64,000 nt of DNA from an uncultured Bacteroidales bacterium (GTDB taxonomy: Bacteria > Bacteroidota > Bacteroidia > Bacteroidales > Paludibacteraceae), in the NCBI GenBank assembly GCA_934692905.1, contig CAKUUM010000001.1:41716-105715 (forward strand), written 5' to 3'. The notes beneath the pieces were generated by a model, which had not been told where the DNA came from, did not search any database, and saw nothing but the letters and a program-made list of their open reading frames with translations. The translations under genes were made by a program, and so were the position numbers. Each line of letters begins with the position of its first letter. Positions within the stretch are counted from its first letter, which is position 1. Shown piece after piece: positions 8,215 through 16,203 of the stretch.

Positions 8215-8288
8215 TTCGGCCGCACTTTTTTCTCAAAATCCGCACAAAAACAGCATACAACGCCAAAAACAAGCACACCCCCACCCTC

Positions 8289-8696
8289 TCACACGGGGTC
8301 GATAGCCTGTGCGATAGAGTTGGCTATCTCGGACATCTCGTCGGCGGACAGTTGCAACTTCGGGTTGGTGAAGAGCATATCCCGTTCCGAGTTCATCGGC
8401 ACCAGATGCACATGCACATGGTTCACCTCCATGCCCAATACGGCCACGCCGACACGCTTGCAGTCAGTGGCTTGCTTGATACCGATGGCTACGCGCTTTG
8501 CGAATACCATCATATCTGCCAACGTCTGGTCGTCAAGGTCAAAGATATAATCCGCTTCGGGCTCAGGCAATTTGGGAACAACCAACGTGTGCCCCTTTTG
8601 CAGCGGGTTAATGTCCAGAAACGCATAAAAATGGTCGTCCTCAGCCACTTTGTAACTGGGAATTTCGCCGTTGATTATCTTCGTGAAAAGAGTCAT
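8289..8696 (-). CDS. HIT family nucleotide hydrolase
   Basis: 135-residue histidine-triad protein. The HIT motif HVHVHLVP is present near residue 95, and the N-terminal TLFTKIINGEIPSYKVAEDD is typical of Hint-type nucleoside phosphoramidases. Such proteins cleave adenosine phosphoramidates or related nucleotides in the cytoplasm. Lies 43 bp after greA on the same strand and is probably cotranscribed with it. The physiological substrate is not predictable. Confidence 0.93.
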   Translation of the reverse strand: MTLFTKIINGEIPSYKVAEDDHFYAFLDINPLQKGHTLVVPKLPEPEADYIFDLDDQTLADMMVFAKRVAIGIKQATDCKRVGVAVLGMEVNHVHVHLVPMNSERDMLFTNPKLQLSADEMSEIANSIAQAIDPV

Positions 8697-8739
8697 GTCT
8701 ATGTACGGTTTACGAATTTACAATTTGTACATTTAGAGG

Positions 8740-9210
8740 TTAGATGCTGATTTCCAATATCTTGAACTCCAGTGTGCCGGCAGGAACGCTCACCTTGGCA
8801 ATCTCGCCCACTTTCTTGCCCATCAAGCCTTTGGCAATCGGCGTAGTGGTAGCAATTTTACCTTCGAGTATATTGGCTTCGCTCTCCGTAACCAATTGAT
8901 ATACTTTCTCTTGTTTGGTTTTGAGGTTCTGCACGCGCACCTTGGTCAGGATTTGCACCTCGTCCGTCTTGATGCTTTTTTCGTCGATAATACGTGCGTC
9001 CATGATTTTGGTTTTGAGCATGGCTATGCGGCTTTCCAGCACACCCTGCTCCTCTTTGGCTGCATCGTACTCTGCATTCTCACTCAAGTCACCCTTGTCG
9101 CGTGCCTCTGCTATTGCGGCTATCACGCGGGGACGCTCCACGGACTCCAGTTGTTGGAGTTCGTCTTTCAGTTTCTGAAGACCGTCAGCGGTCATGTAAG
9201 TTGTTGCCAT
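8740..9210 (-). CDS. greA: Transcription elongation factor GreA
   Basis: Rescues backtracked RNA polymerase by stimulating transcript cleavage. 156 residues, near the standard 158. The N-terminal coiled coil contains ARDKGDLSENAEYDAAKEEQ, whose acidic tip residues (D and E of LSENAEYD) enter the polymerase channel; the C-terminal FKBP-like domain includes SPIAKGLMGKKVGE-type sequence (TPIAKGLMGKKVGEIAKV). Begins 5 bp after a 39-residue ORF and shares its promoter. Confidence 0.97.
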   Translation of the reverse strand: MATTYMTADGLQKLKDELQQLESVERPRVIAAIAEARDKGDLSENAEYDAAKEEQGVLESRIAMLKTKIMDARIIDEKSIKTDEVQILTKVRVQNLKTKQEKVYQLVTESEANILEGKIATTTPIAKGLMGKKVGEIAKVSVPAGTLEFKILEISI

Positions 9211-9215
9211 ATCTT

Positions 9216-9335
9216 TTAATTATATTTACGATTAAAAATTTCACTCGCAAGGAAGGCCTTGCGAGCGTCTTCGGGGTTGCTCCAGTCTATCTGCAACTCG
9301 CCGTTGGTATTTGTTTTCTCTGCACTGTTGTCCAT
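9216..9335 (-). CDS. Small 39-residue protein upstream of greA
   Basis: An ATG-started ORF on the minus strand encoding 39 residues: it begins MDNSAEKTNTNGELQ, and its C-terminal half reads IDWSNPEDARKAFL then ASEIFNRKYN. The charged, helix-forming second half looks like a protein-derived sequence rather than spacer. It ends 5 bp before the greA start and lies in the greA transcript downstream of a consensus promoter, so it may be a true small protein or a translation-coupling leader. A 73-codon ORF in another frame covers the same DNA but starts at TTG and has an Arg-rich shadow composition. The function is unknown. Confidence 0.55.
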   Translation of the reverse strand: MDNSAEKTNTNGELQIDWSNPEDARKAFLASEIFNRKYN

Positions 9336-9527
9336 TACACAGCCGTTTTGTTTCCTGTTGCACACTCCCCCGCCTCATTTCCTCACGCACTCTGTTCACC
9401 CGTTTGTCCGCCCCATTTAACGACAAATTTCCATAGTTCGGCACTTTGAGTTTAAGAAACAACGAGAAACTTCCCAGCCTCTCGTTGCCATTAAACCTAA
9501 ACCTTAACTATGAAAATTTATTGTTTT
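9336..9527 (-). other. Long 5' leader of the greA transcript with hairpins
   Basis: About 190 nt between the predicted transcription start and the small ORF. In the transcript CAACGAGA (9487-9480) pairs with TCTCGTTG (9467-9460), giving a stable stem. No riboswitch, tmRNA or RNase P core motif was recognised. Confidence 0.4.
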
Positions 9528-9533
9528 CGACTG

Positions 9534-9565
9534 CAAAGGTACATCTTTTTTTTCTGCCGTGCAAA
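9534..9565 (-). promoter_or_regulatory. Promoter of small ORF-greA-HIT
   Basis: Minus strand TTTG (9565-9562), 20 bp, TACCTTTG (9541-9534). Exact consensus. Confidence 0.75.
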
Positions 9566-9714
9566 TTTTTCAGTCAAAAAATCACTTTTTACACCCAAAC
9601 CATAGCATTATTCGGCACTATATAATAAGGTCTTGCCCCATACGCCCCGCCGGCGGCACTCTTGGGGGCGGACAACACGCACAAACAACCTTTGCGCCGC
9701 ACACTTCACACATT

Positions 9715-9804
9715 GTCGTGTATTTGTCGGGCTAACTGTATGTGATTAGTATGTGATTAGTATGTGATTAGTATGTGATTAGTATGTGATTCTGCCCACC
9801 TTCT
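9715..9804 (+). repeat. TATGTGATTAG element, copy 1 (upstream of tyrS)
   Basis: Header CGTGTATTTGTCGGGCTAA, then from 9739 five consecutive 11-bp units of TATGTGATTAG (the last incomplete), then footer CTGCCCACCTT. It ends about 20 bp before the tyrS -33 box. Four more copies occur in the window, each in the same orientation relative to the gene it precedes. Confidence 0.85.
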
Positions 9805-9825
9805 CGGGGGCTTGGTGATATTCTG

Positions 9826-9856
9826 TTTGTACTTTCCCGAAAAAATCGTACCTTTG
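9826..9856 (+). promoter_or_regulatory. Promoter of tyrS
   Basis: TTTG at 9826-9829 and TACCTTTG at 9849-9856, spacer 19 bp, 29 bp before the start codon. Confidence 0.75.
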
Positions 9857-9885
9857 CGCGCTCAAGATAATACACAAATAATTCG

Positions 9886-11178
9886 ATGAAGAACTTTGTA
9901 GAAGAACTTAGATGGCGCGGCATGCTGCAGGACATCATGCCCGGCACGGAGGAACAACTGTTGAAAGAGCCGACAACGGCGTATGTGGGCATCGACCCAA
10001 CCGCAGACAGCCTGCATATCGGGCACTTGTGCGGCATTATGATGCTCAAACACCTGCAACGTTGCGGGCACAAACCCATTGCACTCATTGGCGGGGCTAC
10101 AGGTATGATTGGCGACCCCAGCGGCAAGTCCGCCGAGCGTAACCTGCTGGACGAGAAGACTTTACGCCACAACCAGGAGTGCATTCAGAAGCAACTGGAG
10201 AAGTTCCTTGACTTCGGTCACGGGGACAATGCCGCCGAGTTGGTGAACAACTACGACTGGATGAAGGACTACACTTTCTTGGACTTCGCACGCGAAATCG
10301 GAAAACTCATCACCGTCAACTACATGATGGCGAAAGACTCCGTCAAGAAGCGGTTCAACGGCGAGTTCTCTCAGGGCATGTCGTTCACCGAGTTCACCTA
10401 TCAGTTGCTGCAAGGCTATGATTATGTGTATCTTAACAAGCACAAGAACTGCAAACTCCAAATGGGTGGTTCCGACCAATGGGGCAATATCACCACGGGC
10501 ATCGAACTCATCCGCAAGATGGGCGGGGGCGAAGCCTATGCACTCACCTGCCCGCTGATTACCAAAGCCGACGGCGGCAAGTTCGGCAAGACCGAAAGCG
10601 GAAATATCTGGCTTGACCGCCGCTATACGAGCCCCTATCGTTTCTACCAGTTCTGGCTCAACGTAAGTGACGAGGATGCCAAGCGCTACATCAAGATTTT
10701 CACCTGTCTGGAAAAGGCTGAGATTGACGCCCTGATTGCCGAACACGACCAAGCACCGCACCTGCGTCTGCTGCAGAAACGCCTGGCGGAAGAGGTCACC
10801 GTCATGGTACACAGCCGTGAGGACTACGATGCCGCCGTAGAGGCAAGCAACATCCTCTTCGGCAACGCCACGGCAGAGGCTCTGCACAAACTCGACGAAG
10901 AGACTTTCCTTCAGGTGTTCGATGGTGTGGAGCAGTGCGAGATTAGCCGTGCCGAACTCGAAGCCGGCATCGCACCGCTCGACCTACTTGCCGAAAAGAC
11001 GCAAATCTTCCCCAGCAAGGGTGAGGCGCGCAAGATGATTCTGGCGAACGGCTTCTCCATGAACAAGGAGAAACTCACCGACGCCCAAACGCCCATTGAC
11101 GCCAAGGCACTCCTCAACGACAAGTACATCCTCTTCCAGAAGGGCAAGAAGAACTACTACTTGGTTGTGGTGAAATAA
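9886..11178 (+). CDS. tyrS: Tyrosyl-tRNA synthetase
   Basis: 430-residue class I synthetase that charges tRNA-Tyr. The ATP-binding HIGH motif is in DSLHIGHLCG (His44 to His47); the second signature is KFGKT (232-236), the TyrRS version of KMSKS. YVGIDPTA and GGSDQWGNI line the tyrosine and ATP pockets. The C-terminal part (about 360-430) is an S4-like RNA-binding domain ending KKNYYLVVVK. The start is the first ATG after the promoter and gives the usual N-terminus. Transcribed alone, running toward a convergent tRNA-Lys. Confidence 0.97.
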   Translation: MKNFVEELRWRGMLQDIMPGTEEQLLKEPTTAYVGIDPTADSLHIGHLCGIMMLKHLQRCGHKPIALIGGATGMIGDPSGKSAERNLLDEKTLRHNQECIQKQLEKFLDFGHGDNAAELVNNYDWMKDYTFLDFAREIGKLITVNYMMAKDSVKKRFNGEFSQGMSFTEFTYQLLQGYDYVYLNKHKNCKLQMGGSDQWGNITTGIELIRKMGGGEAYALTCPLITKADGGKFGKTESGNIWLDRRYTSPYRFYQFWLNVSDEDAKRYIKIFTCLEKAEIDALIAEHDQAPHLRLLQKRLAEEVTVMVHSREDYDAAVEASNILFGNATAEALHKLDEETFLQVFDGVEQCEISRAELEAGIAPLDLLAEKTQIFPSKGEARKMILANGFSMNKEKLTDAQTPIDAKALLNDKYILFQKGKKNYYLVVVK

Positions 11179-11204
11179 AAGGTGGATAGTGCAGGAAATG
11201 AGAC

Positions 11205-11232
11205 AGCAAAAAGGGAGAGCAATGCTCTCCCT
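11205..11232 (-). terminator. Terminator of tRNA-Lys, shared hairpin with tyrS end
   Basis: Stem GGGAGAGC-ATT-GCTCTCCC followed on the minus strand by TTTTTT. Located between the convergent tyrS and tRNA-Lys. Confidence 0.8.
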
Positions 11233-11237
11233 TCCTG

Positions 11238-11310
11238 TGAACCAGCTGGGGCTCGAACCCAGGACCCCATCCTTAAAAGGGATGTGCTCTACCTGCTGAG
11301 CTACTGATTC
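11238..11310 (-). tRNA. tRNA-Lys (TTT)
   Basis: 73 nt. Acceptor GAATCAG pairs with CTGGTTC, D-arm GCTC/GAGC, anticodon stem CATCC/GGATG with loop CTTTTAA (anticodon TTT), T-arm CTGGG/CCCAG with loop TTCGAGC. Discriminator A. CCA is not encoded. Confidence 0.95.
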
Positions 11311-11333
11311 AGGCTTTTTCTCAAAAGCGGCTG

Positions 11334-11365
11334 CAAAGGTACTGCTTTTTTTTGAACCGTGCAAA
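11334..11365 (-). promoter_or_regulatory. Promoter of tRNA-Lys
   Basis: Minus strand TTTG (11365-11362), 20 bp, TACCTTTG (11341-11334). The sequence after it, CAGCCGCTTTTGAGAAA, is the same as at the tRNA-Gln promoter. Confidence 0.8.
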
Positions 11366-11409
11366 TCTTAGGACATTATTTTGCCACAAAAGGGTAAATA
11401 AAATTATTT

Positions 11410-12840
11410 ATGGACATAAATCGGACATATTCACGCCGCCAAACAACACAGACGCAGGTGGGCAATCTGTCAATAGGCAGCCTCTCGCCCATCCGCATCC
11501 AGACTATGGCAAATACCTCGACCAATGACATCGATGGCAGTGTGGCACAGGCACAACGCTGTATTGCCGCGGGGGCTGAACTGGTGCGTTTCACCACACA
11601 GGGGCTTCGCGAAGTGGAGTCGCTGAAGAGGATACACGACAACCTCCACACCCCTACCCCCCTCGTTGCCGACGTCCACTTCCAAGCCGACGTAGCGGAT
11701 GCCGCTGCACAGGTGGTGGAAAAAGTGCGCATCAACCCGGGCAACTACATCGACCCCGCACGCAAGTTCCGTCATATCGACTACACCCATGAGGAGTATC
11801 AAGCCGAACTCACACGGCTGCGCGAACGCTTCACACGCCTGCTCAACATCTGTCGCGAGCACCACACCGCCCTCCGCCTTGGGGTCAACCACGGCAGTCT
11901 GAGCGACCGCATCATGTCCCGTTATGGCGACACGCCTGCCGGCATGGTGGAGAGTGTGATGGAGTTCCTCCGCGTGGCAGTCAGCGAGCATTTCTCCGAC
12001 ATCGTCATCTCCGTCAAAGCCAGCAACACGCGCGTCATGGTGGACACAGTACGCCTTCTGGTGCAGCAGATGGACGCAGAGGGTATGGCATTCCCGCTCC
12101 ATTTGGGCGTGACGGAAGCCGGTGAGGGTGAAGACGGACGCATCAAGTCGGCTGTAGGCATCGGAGCCCTGTTGGCAGACGGCATCGGCGACACGGTACG
12201 TGTCAGCCTGAGCGAAGCCCCCGAGAACGAGATACCCGTTGCCCGCGCATTGGTGGATTATTTCGTTGATACACAGAGCATTCGATATAATGCAGATACA
12301 CACACTGCAGTAGAGGGCGACACCGTCTTCTACGCCAACCACGACACCGATTGGGCACTCTTCCAACTCCACGCATCCGCAGAATGCGGGCGCCTGTTGT
12401 GGCAATACAACGCCACAAATCTCGTATTGCAGAACCCGCATTTCACTGCCGAACAGTTGGAACGCCTGGGCAAAGACATCCTCCAAGCCTCGCGCGTGCG
12501 CGTATATAAGACGGAGTATATCTCCTGCCCGGGTTGTGGACGAACCCTGTTCGACCTCGAGAAGACCATCGCCGAGGTCAAAGCCGCCACCCGGCACCTC
12601 ACCGACCCCAAAACAGGGCAACCCCTGCAAGGACTGAAAATAGGCATCATGGGTTGTATCGTCAACGGTCCCGGCGAGATGGCAGACGCCGACTACGGCT
12701 ACGTGGGCGCAGGTCGCGGGCGCATCAGCCTCTACCGCGGCAAAGAGTGCGTGCTCAAGAATATCCCCCAAGAGCAAGCCGTGGAAGCCCTACTCAACCT
12801 CATTCTACACGACAAACAGATAAATACAGATACATTATGA
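11410..12840 (+). CDS. ispG: (E)-4-hydroxy-3-methylbut-2-enyl-diphosphate synthase
   Basis: Iron-sulfur enzyme of the MEP isoprenoid pathway, converting MEcPP to HMBPP. The TIM-barrel domain spans about residues 1-280 (QTMANTSTNDID, VADVHFQAD, GVTEAGEGEDGRIKSAVGIG). The [4Fe-4S] domain has the expected cysteines in SCPGCGRT (Cys373, Cys376) and MGCIVNGPGE (Cys416). Between the two lies an insert of only about 75-80 residues (about 285-360). Bacteroidetes IspG proteins are usually around 600 residues with a much larger middle domain, so 476 is short. The stop overlaps the mpl start as ATGA, indicating translational coupling. Confidence 0.95.
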   Translation: MDINRTYSRRQTTQTQVGNLSIGSLSPIRIQTMANTSTNDIDGSVAQAQRCIAAGAELVRFTTQGLREVESLKRIHDNLHTPTPLVADVHFQADVADAAAQVVEKVRINPGNYIDPARKFRHIDYTHEEYQAELTRLRERFTRLLNICREHHTALRLGVNHGSLSDRIMSRYGDTPAGMVESVMEFLRVAVSEHFSDIVISVKASNTRVMVDTVRLLVQQMDAEGMAFPLHLGVTEAGEGEDGRIKSAVGIGALLADGIGDTVRVSLSEAPENEIPVARALVDYFVDTQSIRYNADTHTAVEGDTVFYANHDTDWALFQLHASAECGRLLWQYNATNLVLQNPHFTAEQLERLGKDILQASRVRVYKTEYISCPGCGRTLFDLEKTIAEVKAATRHLTDPKTGQPLQGLKIGIMGCIVNGPGEMADADYGYVGAGRGRISLYRGKECVLKNIPQEQAVEALLNLILHDKQINTDTL

Positions 12841-14165
12841 GAATACATTTTATCGCCATCGGCGGTGCTGCCATGCACAATCTGGCAATCGCAGTAGCCG
12901 GCAAAAAAGGATACGTCGTCACAGGTTCCGATGATGAAATCTTCGACCCCGCACTCACCCACCTCCGCAATGCGGGACTCTTGCCCGAGCAGATGGGCTG
13001 GCACCCCGAACTCATTACCCCTGACATCGACGCCATCATCCTCGGCATGCATGCCCGTGAGGACAACCCCGAACTGCTTCGCGCACGCGAACTCGGCATA
13101 CGCATCTACTCCTTCCCCGAGTACCTCTACGAGCAGACCAAAGACAAGGTGCGCATCGTCGTAGGCGGAAGCCACGGCAAGACCACCACTACCGCCATGA
13201 TTCTCTATGTCCTCCGTCACCTCGGCATCGAGGCGGACTACATGGTCGGCGCACAGATAGAGGGTTTCGACACCATGGTACGTCTTTCCGACACTGCCCG
13301 CTACGCTGTTTTTGAGGGCGATGAGTACCTCACTTCCCCACTCGACCGCCGTTCCAAGTTCCTCCTCTACCACCCGCATGTGGCAATCCTCACGGGCATT
13401 GCGTGGGACCACATCAACGTCTTCCCCACTTTCCCCGAGTACGTGGACACCTTCCGCAAGTTCGTAGCAGGAATTGAACCCGACGGCACCTTTATCTACT
13501 ACGAGGGCGACGAAAACCTCCGCGCATTGGCAGCCAACGCACGCCCTGATATTCAATGTATTCCGTACAATGCCTACAAGGGCAACATCCCCATGCAGGT
13601 CTTCGGACGGCACAACATGCAGAACCTTCAGGCGGCATGCCTGGCGTGCGAAGCCATCGGCGTAGCCCGTAACGACTTCTACCATACTATTGCCTCTTTT
13701 ACGGGGGCCAGCAACCGCCTTGAGAAGATTGCCGAAATCGGTGACAACGTAGCGTACAAGGACTTCGCCCACTCGCCCAGCAAACTGCGTGCCACTGTCA
13801 ATGCCGTGCGCGAGCACTATCCCGACAAGCGTCTTGTTGCATGTATGGAGTTGCACACGTTCTCGTCTCTTATGGCGGACTTCCTGCCGCAGTACCATGG
13901 CTGTATGGCGGAAGCCGATGTCGCCTTGGTCTATTTCAACCCGAAAGTGATTGAGCACAAGCACCTTACGCCCATTCATGCCGAAGATGTACGCCGTGCT
14001 TTCGGCACTGACAATGTAGAGGTCTTCACCGACAGCCAAGCCCTGCAAACGCGCCTGCGCGGCTTGGATTATCACAACACCGCCCTGCTCATGATGACCT
14101 CCGGCACTTTCGATGGCATCGACATCCCCGCCTTCGCCTACGAACTGATTCACAATAAGGAATAG
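12837..14165 (+). CDS. mpl: UDP-N-acetylmuramate:L-alanyl-gamma-D-glutamyl-meso-diaminopimelate ligase
   Basis: Attaches recycled tripeptide to UDP-MurNAc, salvaging peptidoglycan. 442 residues with the Mur ligase layout: Rossmann start MRIHFIAIGGAAMHNLA, P-loop VVGGSHGKTTTTAM (about 109-122), central motif EGDEYLTSPLD, HVAILTGIAWDHINVFP, and C-terminal YKDFAHSPSKLRATVNAV. The substitution of AHSPS for the usual HHPT-type sequence of MurC supports Mpl. The start at 12837 lies in the ATGA overlap with ispG. Pairs functionally with NamZ at the left of the window, since both act in cell-wall recycling. Confidence 0.93.
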   Translation: MRIHFIAIGGAAMHNLAIAVAGKKGYVVTGSDDEIFDPALTHLRNAGLLPEQMGWHPELITPDIDAIILGMHAREDNPELLRARELGIRIYSFPEYLYEQTKDKVRIVVGGSHGKTTTTAMILYVLRHLGIEADYMVGAQIEGFDTMVRLSDTARYAVFEGDEYLTSPLDRRSKFLLYHPHVAILTGIAWDHINVFPTFPEYVDTFRKFVAGIEPDGTFIYYEGDENLRALAANARPDIQCIPYNAYKGNIPMQVFGRHNMQNLQAACLACEAIGVARNDFYHTIASFTGASNRLEKIAEIGDNVAYKDFAHSPSKLRATVNAVREHYPDKRLVACMELHTFSSLMADFLPQYHGCMAEADVALVYFNPKVIEHKHLTPIHAEDVRRAFGTDNVEVFTDSQALQTRLRGLDYHNTALLMMTSGTFDGIDIPAFAYELIHNKE

Positions 14166-14945
14166 AGTAGAGGGTAGAGATTAGAGAAAGGTCAGCAAGA
14201 TGTTCAGTCGTTGCCTTGCAGACTTTTGTAACATACGTGATAACCAAACCACTTATGCTTGTGATTGTATCAGACAATTCAAAGATGAACCTTTGAACCC
14301 ATAAACCTTTTTAACAAACGGCTTATCTTCATAACTTACCTTCTTATGCCAAGATAGAACAATCAACATAGCGGGTTTGTTCATATCAAAAATACAAAAA
14401 AACGAACAAAAACCGCATTTATACGCGCGCGTGCGCGCACGTTCCAAGTTAGACATATATCAGTACTCAGTTCGTATATATCAGTTGCACTAATTTTTCA
14501 AGACATGGAGTTTGTGGAAAGATATGGATTTTTATACTAATTAGTGATAATACGGCGTAGCCGCCCGTTGATAAGAGAAGTACTCGGTAAGGTCTCGGTA
14601 ACCTCTCGGAAATACGTCATGCCCCGACACTTAAATTCTACACTAACCGCTACTCTATAGCCCCTACTGCTATTCACTACCCCCTAATCTCTATCCTCTA
14701 ACCTTTACCCCCCTTAAAAAAGGGTTCAAAGGTTCATCTTTTTTTTACCCATACACTACCCTGCATATACCCACTCTAAAAACATAATATACAGATTATT
14801 AAATACTTATACATATAATATATAATTATTATATGTAAATATATGTATATTTCATCCTATATATACCTTATATTTTCTATATTTTCCATTTTTCCAACAT
14901 ACCCTCTGAAAAAAAGTGAACCCATGAACCGATGAACCTTTCGCA
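14166..14945. repeat. Large AT-rich spacer with inverted repeat pair and short-period arrays; no gene seen
   Basis: No credible ORF. Contents in order: 14166-14200, 7-bp units (AGAGTAG type) right after mpl; 14281-14300, a 20-bp sequence beginning AAAGATGAACC whose exact inverse is at 14722-14741; 14425-14441, an alternating GC tract (CGCGCGCGTGCGCGCAC); 14547-14569, AATACGGCGTAGCC, also found at 27675; 14578-14610, three 11-bp units (AAGTACTCGGT, AAGGTCTCGGT, AACCTCTCGGA); 14680-14707, 7-bp CTAACCT units; 14780-14890, extremely AT-rich; 14917-14940, another GAACC motif. Confidence 0.65.
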
Positions 14946-14977
14946 CTTGCACATATGAAAAAAAAATACTACTTTTG
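14946..14977 (+). promoter_or_regulatory. Promoter of udk-chrA-chrA
   Basis: CTTG at 14946-14949 and TACTTTTG at 14970-14977, spacer 20 bp. Confidence 0.65.
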
Positions 14978-15003
14978 CAGCCCGAAGGCAAACATCAATA
15001 TCT

Positions 15004-15618
15004 ATGTTTATTATCGGCATTGCGGGCGGCACCGGCTCGGGTAAAACAACGGTGGTTCGAAAATTGACAGAGCGCCTGCCCAAAGGCGAAGTGGTGGTAA
15101 TCCCCCAAGATTCATACTACAAAGACAGCAGCCATGTGCCCGTCGAGGAGCGTCAGAACATCAACTTCGACCACCCCGATGCTTTCGAATGGCCCCTGTT
15201 GGTGAAGCAGATAGAAATGCTCAAAAACGGCGAGGCGATAGAGCAGCCCGTGTACGACTACCTCACCTGCACCCGCCAAAAAGAGACCATACACATCGAA
15301 CCCCGCGAAATCATTGTCGTTGAGGGCATTATGGCACTACGCGACTACCACCTGCGCGAACAGATGGACCTCAAAATCTTCGTTGATGCCGATGCCGACG
15401 ACCGCCTGATACGTGTTATACAGCGCGACATCGTGGAGCGCGGACGTACCGTAGAGGCGGTGATGGAGCGTTACCAGCGTGTCCTCAAACCCATGCACGA
15501 GCAGTTCATAGAGCCCTGCAAACGATATGCGGACGTCATCATCCCGCAAGGCGGGCACAACAATGCCGCCATCAACATGCTGGTGAAATTCATCAAGCAG
15601 CAGATACGTGAAAACTAA
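15004..15618 (+). CDS. udk: Uridine kinase
   Basis: Phosphorylates uridine and cytidine in pyrimidine salvage; fits with the cytidine deaminase at 60.4 kb. 204 residues. P-loop GIAGGTGSGKTT near the N-terminus, QDSYYKD, NFDHPDAFEWPLL (nucleoside binding), IVVEGIMAL and the lid with RDIVERGRT. Length and motifs match the bacterial Udk family throughout. Separated from the transporter genes downstream by a 39-bp spacer of 7-bp units. Confidence 0.96.
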   Translation: MFIIGIAGGTGSGKTTVVRKLTERLPKGEVVVIPQDSYYKDSSHVPVEERQNINFDHPDAFEWPLLVKQIEMLKNGEAIEQPVYDYLTCTRQKETIHIEPREIIVVEGIMALRDYHLREQMDLKIFVDADADDRLIRVIQRDIVERGRTVEAVMERYQRVLKPMHEQFIEPCKRYADVIIPQGGHNNAAINMLVKFIKQQIREN

Positions 15619-15657
15619 TCCCTAATCTCTACTTCCTAATCTCTAACTCCCCCTGAC
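15619..15657 (+). repeat. Intra-operon spacer of 7-bp units (CTAATCT type)
   Basis: From the udk stop the sequence reads as CTAATCC, CTAATCT, CTACTTC, CTAATCT, CTAACTC: successive heptads up to the next gene. Confidence 0.7.
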
Positions 15658-16203
15658 ATGAAAATGTTTTTCGAGTTGTTTTGGACCTACCTCAAGATAG
15701 GTACTTTCACGCTTGGGGGAGGCTATGCCATGCTGCCGCTGATACAGAAAGAGGTGGTGGACAACAAGCATTGGATTGACGAGGAGGAGTTTCTTAACAT
15801 GATTGCCCTCGCGCAGGCAGCCCCCGGACTGATAGCAGTCAATTCGGCGGTTTTCATCGGCTGGCGCATATACGGTTGGCGGGGCGTGATTGCCACGGTG
15901 TTAGGTGCCGTGCTGCCCTCGTTCCTCATCATTCTGGCAATCGCCATGGTGTTCCGGGACTTCAAGGACAAGCCTGCCGTCGAGGCGGTGTTCAAGGGTA
16001 TCCGACCGGCTGTGGTGGCACTGATTGCAGCCCCGCTGTGCAAGATGGCAAAGAGTGCTAAGATTACTTGGGCAACGGCGTTCGCACCTGTTGCGGGTGC
16101 CCTGCTGATATGGCTCGGCGGATTGTCACCCGTATGGATTATCCTCATCACCGTCGTGGCGACACTGGCATACACGTGGCTACGGGAAAGGAGGCAGCGA
16201 TGA
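15658..16203 (+). CDS. Chromate transporter family protein, first half-transporter
   Basis: 181-residue short-chain CHR protein with about five or six membrane segments. Motifs GTFTLGGGYAMLPLIQKEVV near the N-terminus and ALAQAAPGLIAVN correspond to the family signature. Short CHR proteins work as pairs, and the second half overlaps its stop by ATGA. In proteobacteria the family exports chromate, but in anaerobes without a chromate context the real substrate (possibly another oxyanion) is unknown. Confidence 0.88.
   Translation: MKMFFELFWTYLKIGTFTLGGGYAMLPLIQKEVVDNKHWIDEEEFLNMIALAQAAPGLIAVNSAVFIGWRIYGWRGVIATVLGAVLPSFLIILAIAMVFRDFKDKPAVEAVFKGIRPAVVALIAAPLCKMAKSAKITWATAFAPVAGALLIWLGGLSPVWIILITVVATLAYTWLRERRQR

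Noticed and set aside
9241..9462. 73-codon frame upstream of greA
   Set aside because: It needs a TTG start, is Arg-rich in the manner of shadow frames, and overlaps the better 39-residue ORF.
9336..9527. tmRNA, RNase P or 6S RNA in the greA leader
   Set aside because: The conserved cores of tmRNA and RNase P are missing and the region is continuous with the greA transcript; a 6S-like fold could not be supported.
9739..9791. CRISPR array
   Set aside because: The 11-bp units are contiguous without unique spacers of 25-40 bp, and no cas gene is in the window.
11470..14153. Two long minus-strand frames opposite ispG and mpl
   Set aside because: Both are shadows of well-supported enzymes; no motif is present.
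14780..14900. Replication origin in the AT-rich stretch upstream of udk
   Set aside because: No DnaA-box cluster, and no dnaA, dnaN or gidA genes nearby.
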